Shown: positions 11,188 to 23,340, numbered from the stretch's first letter. The stretch: DNA of 64,000 nucleotides from Ampullaceana balthica (GCA_944989445.1 CALYLW010000017.1:196001-260000); one strand, 5' to 3'. Translations and numbers: made by a program. Notes: generated by a model from the letters alone, not told the origin.

Positions 11188-13879
11188 TTTTTGGGATTAG
11201 CCGGAAATAAAGTAAAATATCACTTCCGGTCCGTCAAATTTACAACAAAACCTTAAAATACCCCATTACACAAAAATTCAACAATAAAATTCAGATCAAA
11301 TCCAATCAAAGAACTTTGGGTCACAGCTCTTTTCAATCTGGTTAAAGGCCTAGTCTCTTTGGTAGACTACCTGGTTGGTGTCCCTGCTTCTTTGTTTTCA
11401 GTCGGGTTAAAGTTGTTGTCCCTGTTGTTTTCTGGTTGCTTAAAGTTCCTAATTTTGTATAGCTGTTAAAACTTCGTCTCTATATCGTTGTATGATTGAT
11501 TAAAGAAGGGAAACTTTACTGTTACCAATATGTTATGTACAAACAATACCCACCCCAACTGTGCCTCACGTGCATTGCAGTTCACTGAGTGTCGGAAATA
11601 TTCTAAGAATGACTCCTATGCATTTTACAAGTTAACAAACCAATCAAATTTATATTTGATTTTAAAAATAATTAAAATGTATGTGGCCGTATGGCCCCAA
11701 AACATACATGGGGCGCGCCTACCACTGCTCCCCCCCCCCACGCACCGGAAATGAAAAGATTCCGGCCTTTCCCCACCCCCAGCCCCGTAAGGTAGGGGTG
11801 TAGAACAATGGCACTTGTGTAAGGTACAGGAAATGAAAATGTTATGGCCATTGAACCAGACTATAGGATGGGGGATCATTAGGAAACGACGGTGGAAACC
11901 TAAGTTGCTAATCGTTGGACATGGGTGAGGGAATGTAAGACTGAAAATTGTATTGCTCACACCAAGGGGGCATCCTCGAGTGTCAGCCACATACCTTTGG
12001 TGAGCAATATAAGGATAGGACGGTAGGAGACAAGACAGAGTCACACACTCCATGGTTAAGAAGAGATTTAGGACAGTGCTTAGCTAGGGACAGTAGTAGA
12101 GCATAGGTTGTAATAGAATTGAACACTGTGTTTCCTGTGTTCAAATACTTAGACGTCAGTTACTGTGTCAACCTTAGAAAGTATTCAAATACATATTATA
12201 CGAATTATAGTCCTCAACTTACCTGCATTGAGTTAGTTGATTTTATTAGCTGTTCAGTCAGTCTTATTCAAACTAACAATATAGCCACCACTCGGCTACA
12301 TGTAAAAATCGAAACGATAGTTGGATGAATAAAATAAAGAAACAAGAAGCACCAACACCAACAAACAAAAACAAGAAACATCACCATGATATAGAATGGG
12401 ACTGCGTTCAAGCTGTTGAATAAAATACAAAACACACAAACAACTTGTGTAAACATCACCAACAAATAAACAAAAATAAGTAACACCACCAACAAACAAA
12501 CAAAAATAAAAAAACACCACCAACAAACAAACAAAAATAAGCAAACCAACATATTTTATTCCTTGTCTTGGGTTTGAGGGACGGGGCGAGGAGGTAGAGC
12601 GAGACGGGATGACACAGATTGAGGCAATAAAGTCATAAACTATGCATGAATTAAAGCAGTTTGTCATGGAGGCAGAGAGTACACGGGCCAAGCAGAGTAG
12701 AAATGACAGCGTGTAGATTTTTGAAGGCATTAAAACTCCGGCTTTCAGAATTTAGTGTTGATTTTGAATCTGGTATACAACAATAGGACAGGTTTTAAAC
12801 ATCAGGTAATATTCAGTGCAACCCGCTCGGTTTAATAGAAGGATGTGACAAAAAACCAACAACATTAACCTTGATTCGGGTGTTTACAATCGTTTAGTAA
12901 TTTACTTTAAACAGAGCGAAGTCAAGAAGAAGAAAAAATTAACCATTTTAAAATTAAAATCAAAATTCTTCATCACGTGACTTGAATTATACGTCAAATG
13001 TCAACTGGTTAATTACCGATATATGCGTACAATAAATAAAAATAAAGGCAGAACGCGGCCAATATCCCAGTATTATATGGTTATATAAAAAAAGAATAAA
13101 GAGTAAAGACCGAGCATGAGGCAGAGGGCTCTAGTATTCCTCCTACCCTCTGTGTTTAACTTGAGACTTTATCAGGGCCGGAGCGGCACATGGTTCCTCC
13201 AAGGTAAACGGAGATAGCAGCTTTGTAAATATGTCGGGGTCTCAATCCGACTGTTTGTCCTTGCCCCGAACAATCAATAGCGGAGAGAGATCGGGTAAAT
13301 ACACCCCAAATGCCGATCTCTAAGATTTATTTAGCACAGGCGTTTTAAGCGCACACGGGGCCGCATTGGTCGCCAGCATCTTCCAAACACAGGGACTTGT
13401 ACAAGCTTGAGCAGAGGCGACAAGCTACAGCGGCCAAAGATGAGCAGACGATGACATTGTGGGGGGGTCTATCGCGGAGACCCCCCAACCCCAAGAAAAG
13501 GCCGACACGCACAAACACACACGGGTGATGTTTTGAGGAGAAAGAAGTGAGATTTCTCAGGAAGATTTCGTGTCCAGAATGTTCTGTATCTCGGAATTCC
13601 TAGTGTTGGTGTTTTTCTTCTTCTCTCTGTGAGATAATATTCTTCCAAATGAGTGGATGCTTTGATGGCTATGCGTCTCGGATACGACACTGGACATAGG
13701 AAGCGAGATGGTAATGGATTTTTTTTTATCTTGATGAATACTTGAAGACAGTTTTTATTAGTAGGATTTAATTATTATTTTAAGGTTGTTTTTTTTAAAT
13801 AATTTTTTTTTACAATTCAAAAACGATTTGATTTTACCTGTACAATATAAAGTCCACCATTATTGAATACCTATGTTGG

Positions 13880-13881
<2 letters not shown>
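11188..13881. other. Unassigned; possible LTR-like stretch and GC-richer block
   Basis: No gene. 11690-12300 has a TATA-like CAATATAAGG (12006) in moderately complex sequence and could be part of an old LTR, but no matching second LTR, primer site or coding domain is seen. 12448-12548 is a short CACCAACAAACAAACAAA repeat. 13100-13700 is GC-richer and free of repeats, so is a candidate for regulatory or conserved non-coding DNA. Confidence 0.4.
12448..12548. repeat. About 30-bp tandem repeat, 3 copies
   Basis: Copies contain CACCACCAACAAACAAACAA followed by AAATAA. The array is short and low-complexity. Confidence 0.85.

Positions 13882-13953
<72 letters not shown>
13882..13953. repeat. (AT)n microsatellite
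   Basis: About 36 AT units, followed by GATA, GACA and GATG motifs to 14130. Confidence 0.97.
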
Positions 13954-13956
<3 letters not shown>

Positions 13957-13974
13957 AGAGAGGGGGAGAGATGG

Positions 13975-14130
13975 CTAGATAGATATAGATAGAGAAAGTT
14001 AGACAGACAGACAGACATATTTACAGACAGACAGACAGGTGGATCAATGGATGGATGGATTGGCTTTTGGATGGATGGATGGGTGGAATATGGGTGGGTG
14101 GTTGCAGGGATGAGTAGATGGATGGCTGCA
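13975..14130. repeat. GATA/GACA/GATG tetranucleotide tract
   Basis: Consecutive imperfect runs of GATA, GACA and GATG. Simple-sequence DNA. Confidence 0.9.
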
Positions 14131-14361
14131 TATCGATATTCTCTTGAGGCAATTTATTAAAAGATAGAAAAGATGACAGATCGAATATTAGCAGAAGTGA
14201 ATAAACAGAGGCTCTATCTGTATGGTATTTTGAAGGTTTCTTTCAGACGAACAAATGACTTGTCATTTCTATAGTGGCGATTCAATTATACTAGATAGTC
14301 ACCCAGTTGACTTACATATGTCTATTTTATGTGTTGAAGGAGGGGAAAAAACACAAATTCC

Positions 14362-14750
14362 CGTTCGCCACTTGAGTGATTGTGTGCGTCACTTGAGTGA
14401 TTGTGTTCGTCACTTGAGTGATTGTGTTCGTCACTTGAGTGATTGTGTTCGTCACTTGAGTGATTGTGTTCGTCACTTGAGTGATTGTGTGCGTCACTTG
14501 AGTGATTGTGTTCGTCACTTGAGTGATTGTGTTCGTCACTTGAGTGATTGTGTTCGTCACTTGTGTGATTGTGTTCGTCACTTGAATGATTGTATTCGTC
14601 ACTTGATTGAGTGATTGTATTCGTCACTTGATTGAGTGATTGTATTCGTCACTTGATTGAGTGATTGTATTCGTCACTTGATTGAGTGATTGTATTCGTC
14701 ACTTGATTGAGTGATTGTATTCGTCACTTGATTGAGTGATTGTGTTCGTC
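14362..14750. repeat. 21-bp array passing into a 25-bp array
   Basis: About eleven copies of a 21-bp unit (GTTCGTCACTTGAGTGATTG plus T) run to about 14602. Then about six copies of a 25-bp derivative carry the inserted ATTG. Because 21 is a multiple of three, the first part is open on the plus strand (heptad RHLSDCV) and in two minus frames. This is a property of the repeat and not evidence of a gene. Confidence 0.96.
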
Positions 14751-16853
14751 TGTATAGATTGATTGGACGCACGTAAAACCCGGAAGTCATCATCATGGAT
14801 TACTTTTACCGTATGAACATACCGATCGAAAGAGCTAGTCAACAGCTGAGAACACGTGGTAGGTAAGTACAAAGACTCGTTATTCAAGTAACATATTGTC
14901 AACTGTCAGTGCCTAGATTATGAAGTTGGTCATTTATTCTCAATTTTGATGTTGATGTTAGGAATTACCCCCCCCCCTTTTTTTTTAAATAAAAATTTAT
15001 TTTCTTTTATTAGTTGTAGCTTATTGCTCACCACTGTATTTGGAATTATAAACAATTTTTGTTACGTTAATTACTACACCCGTTCTAAGAGGACTTCTCT
15101 TACATCCGCTTTATCATTTAAACCAGGGGGAGGCTACCTAAAACTAAAACACGTGCACCATACGTGGCACGCAGAGTTATTTAAAATTGTACACAGGAAA
15201 ACAAGCAACTTCTTTGAAACTTCCTCTTATGAGATTATAGAAGATTACAACATGTCGTAGAAATTCAGTTTTGCACCATGTTAACAATTGGTTAACTACA
15301 ACTAATATAGTTTACCACTGAAGAGGGTATGTTGAAGAACTTGCTTTTTTTTTACCCGCTTTTTCGAATCATTCTGTGCCCAAGACCGAACTGTCAATGT
15401 TGCACATCTGGTGTGTACCCAACGTTAGAAGCCTGCAACTATCGTGAGAACATCCAGAAAATTCTCTCTTCGCTATCGTAATCTCCCGTGTGATTCTACA
15501 AAAGAATTGTGTTACAAAACTTAATGTTGTGGAGTTGAAGTAAAACTGTTAACATCGCCTTGTGAACGCTTTGGGTATCAGGGCTTCAAAAGTGAATAGG
15601 TACTTGCCTACCTATCCAAGGGATGTAATCAAAACATTAACTCGCCGACCCTTTCGGATGACGTGTTAAACATCACATACTTATTTTTTATACCGTTAAT
15701 TCTGAGAGATAGTGAGACTTGCTATTGTTAGTGAGACAAACATGATGCCTTACTTCATGGAGGCGTTTTATTAACAAAAATGTTTTGCATTTTATAATTA
15801 ATTATCTTTTTAACTTAACACCAGTGAGTCTATCCTTTGATATTGGATTAACAATAAGACCAATTAAAAATGTGTCTTGGATTACAGGTCACGCAGGGCG
15901 ACTCTGGGCGTCATAAATCAAAGCATTATTGTCCCTTAAGTTAGCAACGATCAGTAACACATGTATTACACATTACGACACAACGGCTTCATTTCAAGTT
16001 GATTTTCATCAACCGGCCGTTTCTCCGCCTGTTCTGACTTCTGCACGCCGAGGAATTCTAAATCATGAGTTTTATAACGTAGACTTATATTATTTCAGCC
16101 GTCAAGTAGACCTGCTATTTTTAAATGACTGCGCGTTGTGGAAACAACAAAAAATATTTTTAATAAACAAAAAAAAACCTGTTCTATTTAGGGGACAAAT
16201 ACCAAGCGGAAGGATTTCAGTTATGGTTTGTAGTTTGCTCCTTTTGCAGGGTCTACAATTTCAATATAAATTGGGTTTAAAATTAAAGTCTTAATTCAAT
16301 GTTTATAAACTAATGAGAATTCCTATACCTTATAGTAAGTAATAAACAATAAATAGCTACATCGGCATTAAGTATAGACGGAATAGCTCGGCTGTTAGTT
16401 TAGGAGCTCAATTTTGCAGGTGACGGTAAAGTTAAGGACATTTATTTATTTTTTATAAAAAAAAGAAGATTTAAACTTTCTTTACGAAACAAACGATCTT
16501 CTGAAACAACAACTAAAGTATTCAACTCTGCCGTTGTCCCGAATGCGCCATCCCTAAGCTTTAGCAATGTAGAAAATTGAAATCATTGTCGGATAGATCC
16601 TTTAACTTTAAACCTTTCTCTCTCAGACCAACAAATACGTACATTGAGCAACGCGTTATAGATGGTGACCTTTTAATTTTGCTGTAATTCTGCGTGATCC
16701 GCAGGCAGAAAGTTGGTGGAAATGGATTGGAAATGTTTGAAATTATTCACTATTTTCTTTATACATTCTTAATTTAAGTAATACTTTCTTTGTTAACTCT
16801 TTCGTTACTTTTGGCTTTACGGCATGTCTTAGTTTCAGCAGCATACTTTAAAT
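14751..16853. other. Unassigned AT-rich sequence
   Basis: No gene, tandem array or recognisable transposon. Open frames at 14946-15260 and 15929-16294 show no familiar protein content. Confidence 0.45.
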
Positions 16854-17165
16854 CAGGGGTCGGGAAACCATGGCTCGCGAGCCAGATGTGGCTATATTAG
16901 TGGCTGCATCTGGCTCTCAGACAAATGTTCGATTATTTTTTAAGAAACCCGTTTATTCAGACTCCTTTGATCTACAAATTAATTGCATATAAAAAACAGC
17001 ATAACAATGTTATTAAAAAGAATTCAGAGACATAATTATTGTACTTTTAGTGTTGAAATTACACAAAAGGCACACATTTACTTGAATTTTTAGTTTTAAA
17101 CATTATGTATGGCTCTCACAGAATTACTGTTCAAAATAAGTGGTGTTTATGGCTCTCTCAGATCA
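16854..17165 (+). mobile_element. hAT-type element, 5' end with GGCTCGCGAGCC
   Basis: The left end is CAGGGGTCGGGAAACC, followed by the palindrome GGCTCGCGAGCC and CAGATGTGGCT. Repeated TATGGCTCTC words run to about 17160. This layout is common in non-autonomous hAT repeats of many animals. The expected right inverted repeat was not found, so the right boundary is approximate and the copy is probably truncated. Confidence 0.6.
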
Positions 17166-17581
17166 AAAGTTAAATAAATACAAAGTAATTATTTTTAAAT
17201 ATTAAATATAATTTTTTTTTATCTCAATTTCCACGTTTCATTTAAAAGCCAAACACCCACAACGATACTACAGACCTATACATCTAAGGCGCTGTAAACT
17301 ATATTGTTCAAAGGTAGAAATAGCCAGTGAAACCATGGCGGCGAGAAATAAACCGCTTAACACTGGCGGCGGCGATCAGCTCTGCTTAAACTTAACTTGA
17401 CAAAATATGGAAAAAATATATTAATATAACACATTTGGTATGAACCCCGATTGGTGGATTCTCTTGTGAAAACTAAGTGGCTTCGTGAGTAATAAACATA
17501 TTTATTTAACTGGTGTGTATGTGTGTGCGTGTGTGGGTGGGTGAGGGGGACAATAAAATATATTTCACCTTCATCGCCAAT

Positions 17582-17867
17582 GCAAATACGACATGATAGA
17601 GACGGTATCGAATCTTTTCATCTGTTTTACTTTCACCAACAGGGCAAATACGACATGATAGAGACGGTATCGAATCTTTTCATCTGCTTTACCTTCACCA
17701 ACAGGGCAAATATGACATAGAGACAGTATCGAATCTTTTCATCTGTTTTACCTTCCCCAACAGGGCAAATACGACATGATAGAGACAGTATCGAATCTTT
17801 TCTTCTGATTTACCTTCCCCAACAGGGCAAATACGACATGATAGAGACGGTATCGAATCTTTTCTTT
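17582..17867. repeat. 62-bp minisatellite, about 4.6 copies
   Basis: Unit landmarks are GCAAATACGACATGATAGAG and TATCGAATCTTTTC. One copy is 3 bp short, giving spacings of 62, 62, 59 and 62. It is open in some frames but not gene-like. Confidence 0.95.
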
Positions 17868-18339
17868 TAAAATCACAAAATAATAACACATTTTCCCCCG
17901 TAGTTTCGGAAAAAGAGACAACAGAAAAGGAAATGAAAACATATGTCCAGCTGAATGTATCCCCCCTGGCCCCCCTTCCACACAAACGTCGATACTCAGA
18001 TGGGTGCAATGTTATTTTTTTTTAACACTTGACGCTTTAATAGACTGGGCACCTCATAGGCGGACACAAGAGTGCGCCCACTTCCTGTAGATAAAGGGTT
18101 TCTTTTACTCTGGGTGCACTAAATCCTCCAAGCCCCCTTTAACGTTGAGTTTTTTTTCATTTAGCTCCATGTCCTTAGCAGGCTGTTGTATGTGTGTGTG
18201 GGGGGAGGGGGTGTTGTAGTGGAAGGCGGGGTGAAGCTTAGCGGCACTTGATGAAGGGACGGCGTCCAACAAAGTGGTGTTAAGTTCAACAATGATTTAA
18301 TTAGGTATATGGCCTTTGGCTGTAGTTTTTTTTAACGAG
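17868..18339. other. Unassigned, no gene seen
   Basis: Contains short G-rich stretches near 18200 and nothing else recognisable. Confidence 0.4.
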
Positions 18340-18559
18340 AAGAGAGAGAGAGAGAGAGAGAAGTTGAGAGGGCGAGAGTTCGATAGAGGGTGAGAGTGCG
18401 ATGGACAGGTAATGCGATATAAGCGGGAGAGAGTGTTGAGTGGGACTGAGAGAGAATGCGTTAGAGATTGAGAGAGTGTGGTAGACACAAACACACACAG
18501 ACATAGAAATAGAGAGAGAGAAAGAGACAGGGAGAGAAAGAGAGAGAGAGAGAGACAGG

Positions 18560-18602
<43 letters not shown>
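18340..18602. repeat. (GA)n-rich microsatellite tract
   Basis: Interrupted GA and GAGA runs with a duplicated GACAGGGAGAGAAAGAGAGA segment. Serine/leucine open frames on the minus strand are translations of this repeat. Confidence 0.95.
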
Positions 18603-18605
<3 letters not shown>

Positions 18606-18736
18606 AACAGATACAGCGTGTGATAGAGATGGTGATGTACCTTCTCTATAAGACTTAACATTAAGTACTGATATTCAGCAACTATAAACTGAGAAGAAAA
18701 AAGTTGCGATGTCGAGCAGATGTGTGTGGTGTAGAG

Positions 18737-18980
18737 CAGCGCTTCTCAAACTTTTTACTATGGCGGACCGGTTGGACTTTTCCAATTTCACTGTACTGAC
18801 GTGGTAGAGAAATGTTATTTATTTTATTTGTTATATTTTATGTGCTTATTGACGAAAAATTGACATATTTCTATAGGGTTAGTATTTATTGTTGCAAATA
18901 AGGTATTATAATTATATTTTTCTGTCCTTTCTTGTGAACTTCTGCCGACCGGCAGCGGACAACTACTTTGAGAAGCACAG
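18737..18980. mobile_element. hAT MITE (copy 1 of a three-copy family)
   Basis: A 244-bp element with ends CAGCGCTTCTCAAACTTT and ACTTTGAGAAGCACAG. It is flanked by GTGTAGAG (18729-18736) and GTATAGAG (18981-18988), 7 of 8 matching and fitting nnnTAnnn. It shares TATGGCGGACCGG and the right-end GGCAGCGGA block with copies at 25547 and 45646. It carries an AT-rich middle that the other two lack. There is no transposase. Confidence 0.88.
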
Positions 18981-19009
18981 GTATAGAGTAAATACGGCTT
19001 AAGTCTCTG

Positions 19010-19270
19010 GACACTGTCTATGTTAGACACTGGCGTCTTTCGACAATGTCTATGACAGCCAAAAGCTATCTCATCTCAAAAACTGACTATGTCGACACTG
19101 GCTATTTAAGACATTGGATATTTCAAACACTAGCGAGTTCATATACTGACTATTTCCAATACTGGTTATTTCAATCACTGTCTATTTAAGGCACTGGTTC
19201 TTGCAGACACTGGCTATTTTAGACGGTGGGTTTTTGAGACATTGACAATGTCAGAACTGGCTATTTAAGT
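19010..19270. repeat. Degenerate tandem repeat around GACACTGGCTATTT
   Basis: About ten diverged copies of a 25-30-bp unit with ACACTGGCTATTT(C/A)AGAC. Divergence suggests an old array. Confidence 0.75.
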
Positions 19271-20273
19271 AGAGTCTCTAAGAGAGGATACATTTCGTTC
19301 GTGTCATTGAGCTTCCACCACCACCCCCATCACACACACACACAACTACCCCCACTCAAAAAAAAGTTTAAATTCTCTACATTATATTCAAGGATTAGGT
19401 GATGAGCCGAAAATGACAATCTCTTTATTTTCTTTGGGGATGCCACTTCAAAGTAGAAGGGGGGGGGGAGAGAGATTCTGGCTGGCTTAAAAATATAATA
19501 ATAAAATGCTTTGCGTTCAGCCATAGTAAAAAAAAAGGAGCAAGAGATTTAGGAGGTGTGGGGAGGGGGGGGTAATCCACCAGAAGCAGGGCGTTTCCAC
19601 CATGTTGGCGGTCTACACTTTCTGTTTTCGCCCTGTACTGTCGAATCTGACGCGCCAATTGAACGACATAAAGGCGAGTAAATGAGACAAACGCAGAGCC
19701 CTCGTGAGGAGGGGGAGGGAGCAAAACTTGTCGTGCTCGGGGTGTTTTTGTCCCCTCGGCACCTCCTCATTGTGTACGGTCACTCATCGCTGCTGCTCGC
19801 CCGCTTGTGTTCGGGGGCCGAGAGGTTCTGGTTATCATTTTATTGGCATTGTCCAAGGGGTCTGGAGGGGGTCTAGAAGGGGTTTTGAAGAGAGAGATGC
19901 CTGATGTGGAGAGATAGGGTTATGAGGGCGAGGAGGGGGGTGCTCCCCCCAAGCCCTGGTTAAAGTGTAACCAAAATAATCTGGCACGTGTCTGGGGACA
20001 CCGGTCAACGAATAAATCCGTCCAATTACTTCCACGAGAACAGGCTCGACCTTTGTAGGCGGATTCCGACCAATGTGTTCTATAGACGCAGGGCTAAACA
20101 CGTAGACTTAATTTCTAACATTTACAGCTTTTAAATGTCTAACTGATTCCCTTTATGCGTCAAAATTTTAACGACCAGATCCCAGTGTCTCACAAAGTCA
20201 CAGATAAACAAACCCGAAACGCGTGTGATGTCGTTCGTCTGTCGTGATGGACGAAGACCGTTTCTTACATCCT
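19271..20273. other. Unassigned; G-rich patches
   Basis: No gene. 19560-19960 is GC-rich, with G runs on the plus strand. Open frames here overlap one another in several frames and are composition-driven. Confidence 0.4.
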
Positions 20274-20281
20274 ATCTATGG

Positions 20282-20924
20282 CTAGACTGTACAAAAGAGT
20301 CTGGTCCAATGCCAAACTCACAGCAAGGACTAAGCTGCAGGTATACCAGGCCTGCGTACTGAGCACACTCCTCTATGGATGCGAGTCTTGGACCATCTAT
20401 ACCAGGCATGAAAGAAGGCTCAATAGCTTACACCTCAGATGCCTGCGCCGCATCTTGGACATCAAATGGCAAGAAAAGTCCCCAACACAGAGGTCCTGGC
20501 TCAAGCAAGCATGAGTAGTATTGCAGCAATATTAAGCCAAAGACGCCTCCGTTGGCTTGGACACGTCAAGAGGATGCAAACTGGTCGCATACCCAAGGAT
20601 GTGCTTTACAGCGAGCTGGCGACAGGGAAAAGGTCGGTTGGTCGGCCATGTCTCAGATACGTGGACATATGCAAGAGAAACATGAAAGTAGCCAACATTG
20701 ATATACAAAACTGGGAAAACCTGGCAGAGGATAGGTCCCTGTGGCGGGCTATAGTAAAAGGAGGATCACTAAGAGCAGAGGAGCAAACTAGGGCAGAAGC
20801 AGTCGGGAAAAGAGCGAGGAGAAAGGCCAGGCAACACTGCCCCACTGCTTTCGTGTGTGTGTCATGCAGAAGAGACTGCCACTCAATGATTGGTCTCATC
20901 AGCCACAACAAGAGCTGCAAATAA
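20282..20924 (+). pseudogene. LINE ORF2 C-terminal fragment, one frameshift
   Basis: The first part (to about 20477) reads in one frame and the rest (to 20924) in the next. Across the join the protein text is continuous with typical LINE ORF2 C-termini: YGCESWT, LRCLRRIL, then QRRLRWLGH and GRP(C)LRY. The terminal CVSCRRDCHSMIGLISHNKS is a Cys/His motif found at the end of some LINE ORF2 proteins. Apart from the single deletion there are no internal stops, so the insertion is probably fairly recent. There is no start codon of its own. It is non-functional. Confidence 0.85.
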
Positions 20925-20968
20925 TAAAGATAAATCTATCGTCTTTCGTAGACGGACAGATGCCATAC
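20282..20968 (+). mobile_element. 5'-truncated LINE, ORF2 C-terminal region
   Basis: Same family as 7638-8140, longer and better preserved. It encodes the end of a LINE polyprotein downstream of the RT palm: RLYKRVWSNAKL, then VLSTLLYGCESWT, then (after a one-base loss at about 20477) RRLRWLGHVKRM, KRSVGRPCLRYVDICKRN, and a C-terminal CVSC...H....C zinc-finger-like motif before a stop at 20922-20924. The 3' UTR matches the other copy to about 20968. ATCTATGG occurs at both edges (20274-20281, 20969-20976) and may be the target duplication. Neither an endonuclease nor an RT catalytic domain is present. Confidence 0.88.
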
Positions 20969-20976
20969 ATCTATGG

Positions 20977-21857
20977 GACGTGGCAGTTGGGTGAGTTCGT
21001 TGGTGGCTAATGAGACCAGTCGTCCCCTACAAGTCGGACAAGAGATGATCGGGACGGGGCGTCGCTAGTAGGATTTAAGTTAACGGTCTTTCCTGTCCTG
21101 GCCTGCATCTTCGACTCGTGAGCTGTTTGTGTGTTTGATTGTTAGGTTGCTGCGCACTTCGGTGCAGATAGCGCCAGGAGGCTCGATCCTTGACTGCTGT
21201 TTCCCAGGAGTCGTGCTCAATGCTATATATAAACACTTTGTGGGTGAGGTTTTCAGCCTATCCTTGTAACGCTTTTGTGTTACATCGGCGTGATGGCTGT
21301 TCACTTCTAATCAAAACCATCACAGATAATATAAAAATGTTGATACACAACTATTATGGTATTATATTTCAAGCGACTCTAAATACCGCCGCCCGCCCTG
21401 AGATGTCAAGTATTTTTTTAGACTATGAAATATCAAATAATAGTGTGAACATTGATTTAGCGAAAATGGATTTTACGGTAATAATAGTTGATTCGCCGTA
21501 CGCTTTGTAATTTCTCGGACATGAAAGCGACATACCTCATTGTTTAAAGATACAATTTGTATACAAAGTTTTCGTAATAAAATGTTTTTAAGCATAACTA
21601 TGCAGGTGACAATAGGTTTGCAAAATTTTTAGTGTTATAAAATTGTAAACCAGTTGTTGTGTTGGTCAACCCCACTAAGTTTAATCTACAAAATTAACGG
21701 ATATGTTAAGAAACCGGCACTTATTGATCTCCATTGGGTTTTCTGTTGTTTTTTTGTGTGGTCCCTATCCTATAAACTCGTGAAGGATTCCGGATTCAAC
21801 GCATCCGGTTCTGTCGTCAACTTTTTCAAAACGCTCGTAAACACTTTTTCTGACTTG
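20977..21857. other. Unassigned; possible retroelement remnant
   Basis: No gene. 21060-21310 is less AT-rich, with a TATATAAA motif near 21230, and could be part of an old LTR or other retroposon. No second copy is seen in the window. Confidence 0.35.
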
Positions 21858-22144
21858 CTAGAGAGCTGAAATTTTCACAGTAGGTTTGGCTTGTGGGGAG
21901 GATAAAGCTATTAAATTTTCATATTGATCGAATGTACCGTAATTAAATGAATGCATTTTTAGTTCATCTCTATGTAGCGGCAAGCTTTTGTTGACATTTA
22001 CGCGTCACGCTGAGTTAAGTTCCGTGACCAAAACTTTTTCCGTTTTTCAACAAAGGGTATTTAAGGCAATCTCAGTCTTTAAATGTTTGTCGCGTTTAAG
22101 CATGATAAATACTTTTTAGTTATGTCTCATATATAAGGGATTTA
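21858..22144 (+). mobile_element. Family A repeat, right part
   Basis: Shares GATCGAATGTACCGTAATTA, the ACGCGTCACGCTGAGTT block, GTTTGTCGCGTTTAAGC and the right terminus ATATAAGGGATTTA with the other family A copies. A second left end (AATCCCTTATTTTTAACTTC) begins only 38 bases downstream, so two units are head to tail here. Confidence 0.75.
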
Positions 22145-22181
22145 TAGTCAAAAACTTTGTTTTTACGGGGTTGTTTAATTC

Positions 22182-22285
22182 AATCCCTTATTTTTAACTT
22201 CATAGTCGTCTCTTGGGTTCGCAGGCGGTCGGTCGGGCGGAAAAACAAAAGTAAAAAATGACACACTTCCCGTGATGCATAGTCG
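22182..22285 (+). mobile_element. Family A repeat, left end only
   Basis: Starts AATCCCTTAT and carries GGGCGGAAAAACAAAAGT and GACACACTTCCCGTGA, matching the left parts of the units at 33644 and (minus strand) 54342-54865. It breaks off after about 100 bp. Confidence 0.7.
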
Positions 22286-22564
22286 TGTAGTGTGTATAGA
22301 AAATCATTCCAGATAGAACAAGCGAAATTATTAGAATGTCTTATATAGACAATCCATGTGTTGTGAAAAAAAATATTTTTTCTGCTAAGTGGATCAGCGC
22401 ACATGTGGAAAGGAGTTAAGAATGTGTAAGTTTATATTAATAGAAAATGTCAAATTTTGCTCACAAATTTTGTCTCTAGATTAACTTGGCTAACAGGACA
22501 TTTAACAGTACTTCATGAATGAAATTAAGTTTTACAAATTTTTTGTTAACGCGTAAAAGTAGAA

Positions 22565-22911
22565 AATAAAATGAACAAAAAAACTTTTTAAAAAAGAATT
22601 AGGCCCAGCTGCAGTGAGGAATGTAGAATCTCGCATGAAAAAGCAGAAAATAATTTTTTAGTCACAAACTAAGTTGTGACACAGGGGGACTCAGAACTTT
22701 TGTGTTAGTTGATCAAATTTTATATCTCACATTAAATCACACAATCGATCACAATAAATATCAATAAAACTTAGAGTTCCGAGTCCCCCTGTGTGACTAC
22801 TTAGTTTGTGACTAAAAAATTATTTTCTGCTTTTTTATGCGAGATTCTACATTCCTCACTGCAGCTGGGCCTCATTCTTTTTTTTAACAAAGTTTTTTTG
22901 TTCATTTTATT
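22565..22911. mobile_element. Hairpin-forming inverted repeat
   Basis: Arms of about 135 bp (22565-22700, 22772-22911) are near-perfect reverse complements around a spacer of about 70 bp. Landmarks are GGCCCAGCTGCAGTGAGGAA versus CTCACTGCAGCTGGGCC, and CACAGGGGGACTC versus GAGTCCCCCTGTG. There is no ORF. It could be a foldback MITE; no target duplication was identified. Confidence 0.8.
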
Positions 22912-23278
22912 GTAGGTGAACGAATAGATCGGAAAATTCTGTCGCTGACTTCCGGTTGCATGGATGGATCAGCACCACGTTATTTGAAAAAAATAACTTC
23001 AAAAACATGGATCTATTGGAGGGGGGGCTGAGTTCCTCTACACAGTAGCTTTTGAAAGTTATCGGAGTGCACACAAGAAAAAGTCCTACGGCGCGCGCTC
23101 TTTCGAATCAGCTTCACCAAAAGTTGTTATGGATCAGTCATGCCAAGCCACTGAAAGGCGCATGTCAACATAGAATAATTTCAGAAAAAATGTGGAGGAT
23201 TTTTCATTTAATCGAGTTTTTGAAGATAAGAGTGCGAAACGCATGCTGGATTGGCCTGGACAGTTATACGCATATAAG

Positions 23279-23340
<62 letters not shown>

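Noticed and set aside
11690..12300. Possible solo LTR with CAATATAAGG
   Set aside because: No paired LTR, no primer-binding site, no clear target duplication, and termini not defined.
14255..14614. 119-codon ORF with repeated RHLSDCV
   Set aside because: It is a translation of the 21-bp tandem array. Two minus-strand frames are equally open across the same repeat, and no non-repeat protein content flanks it.
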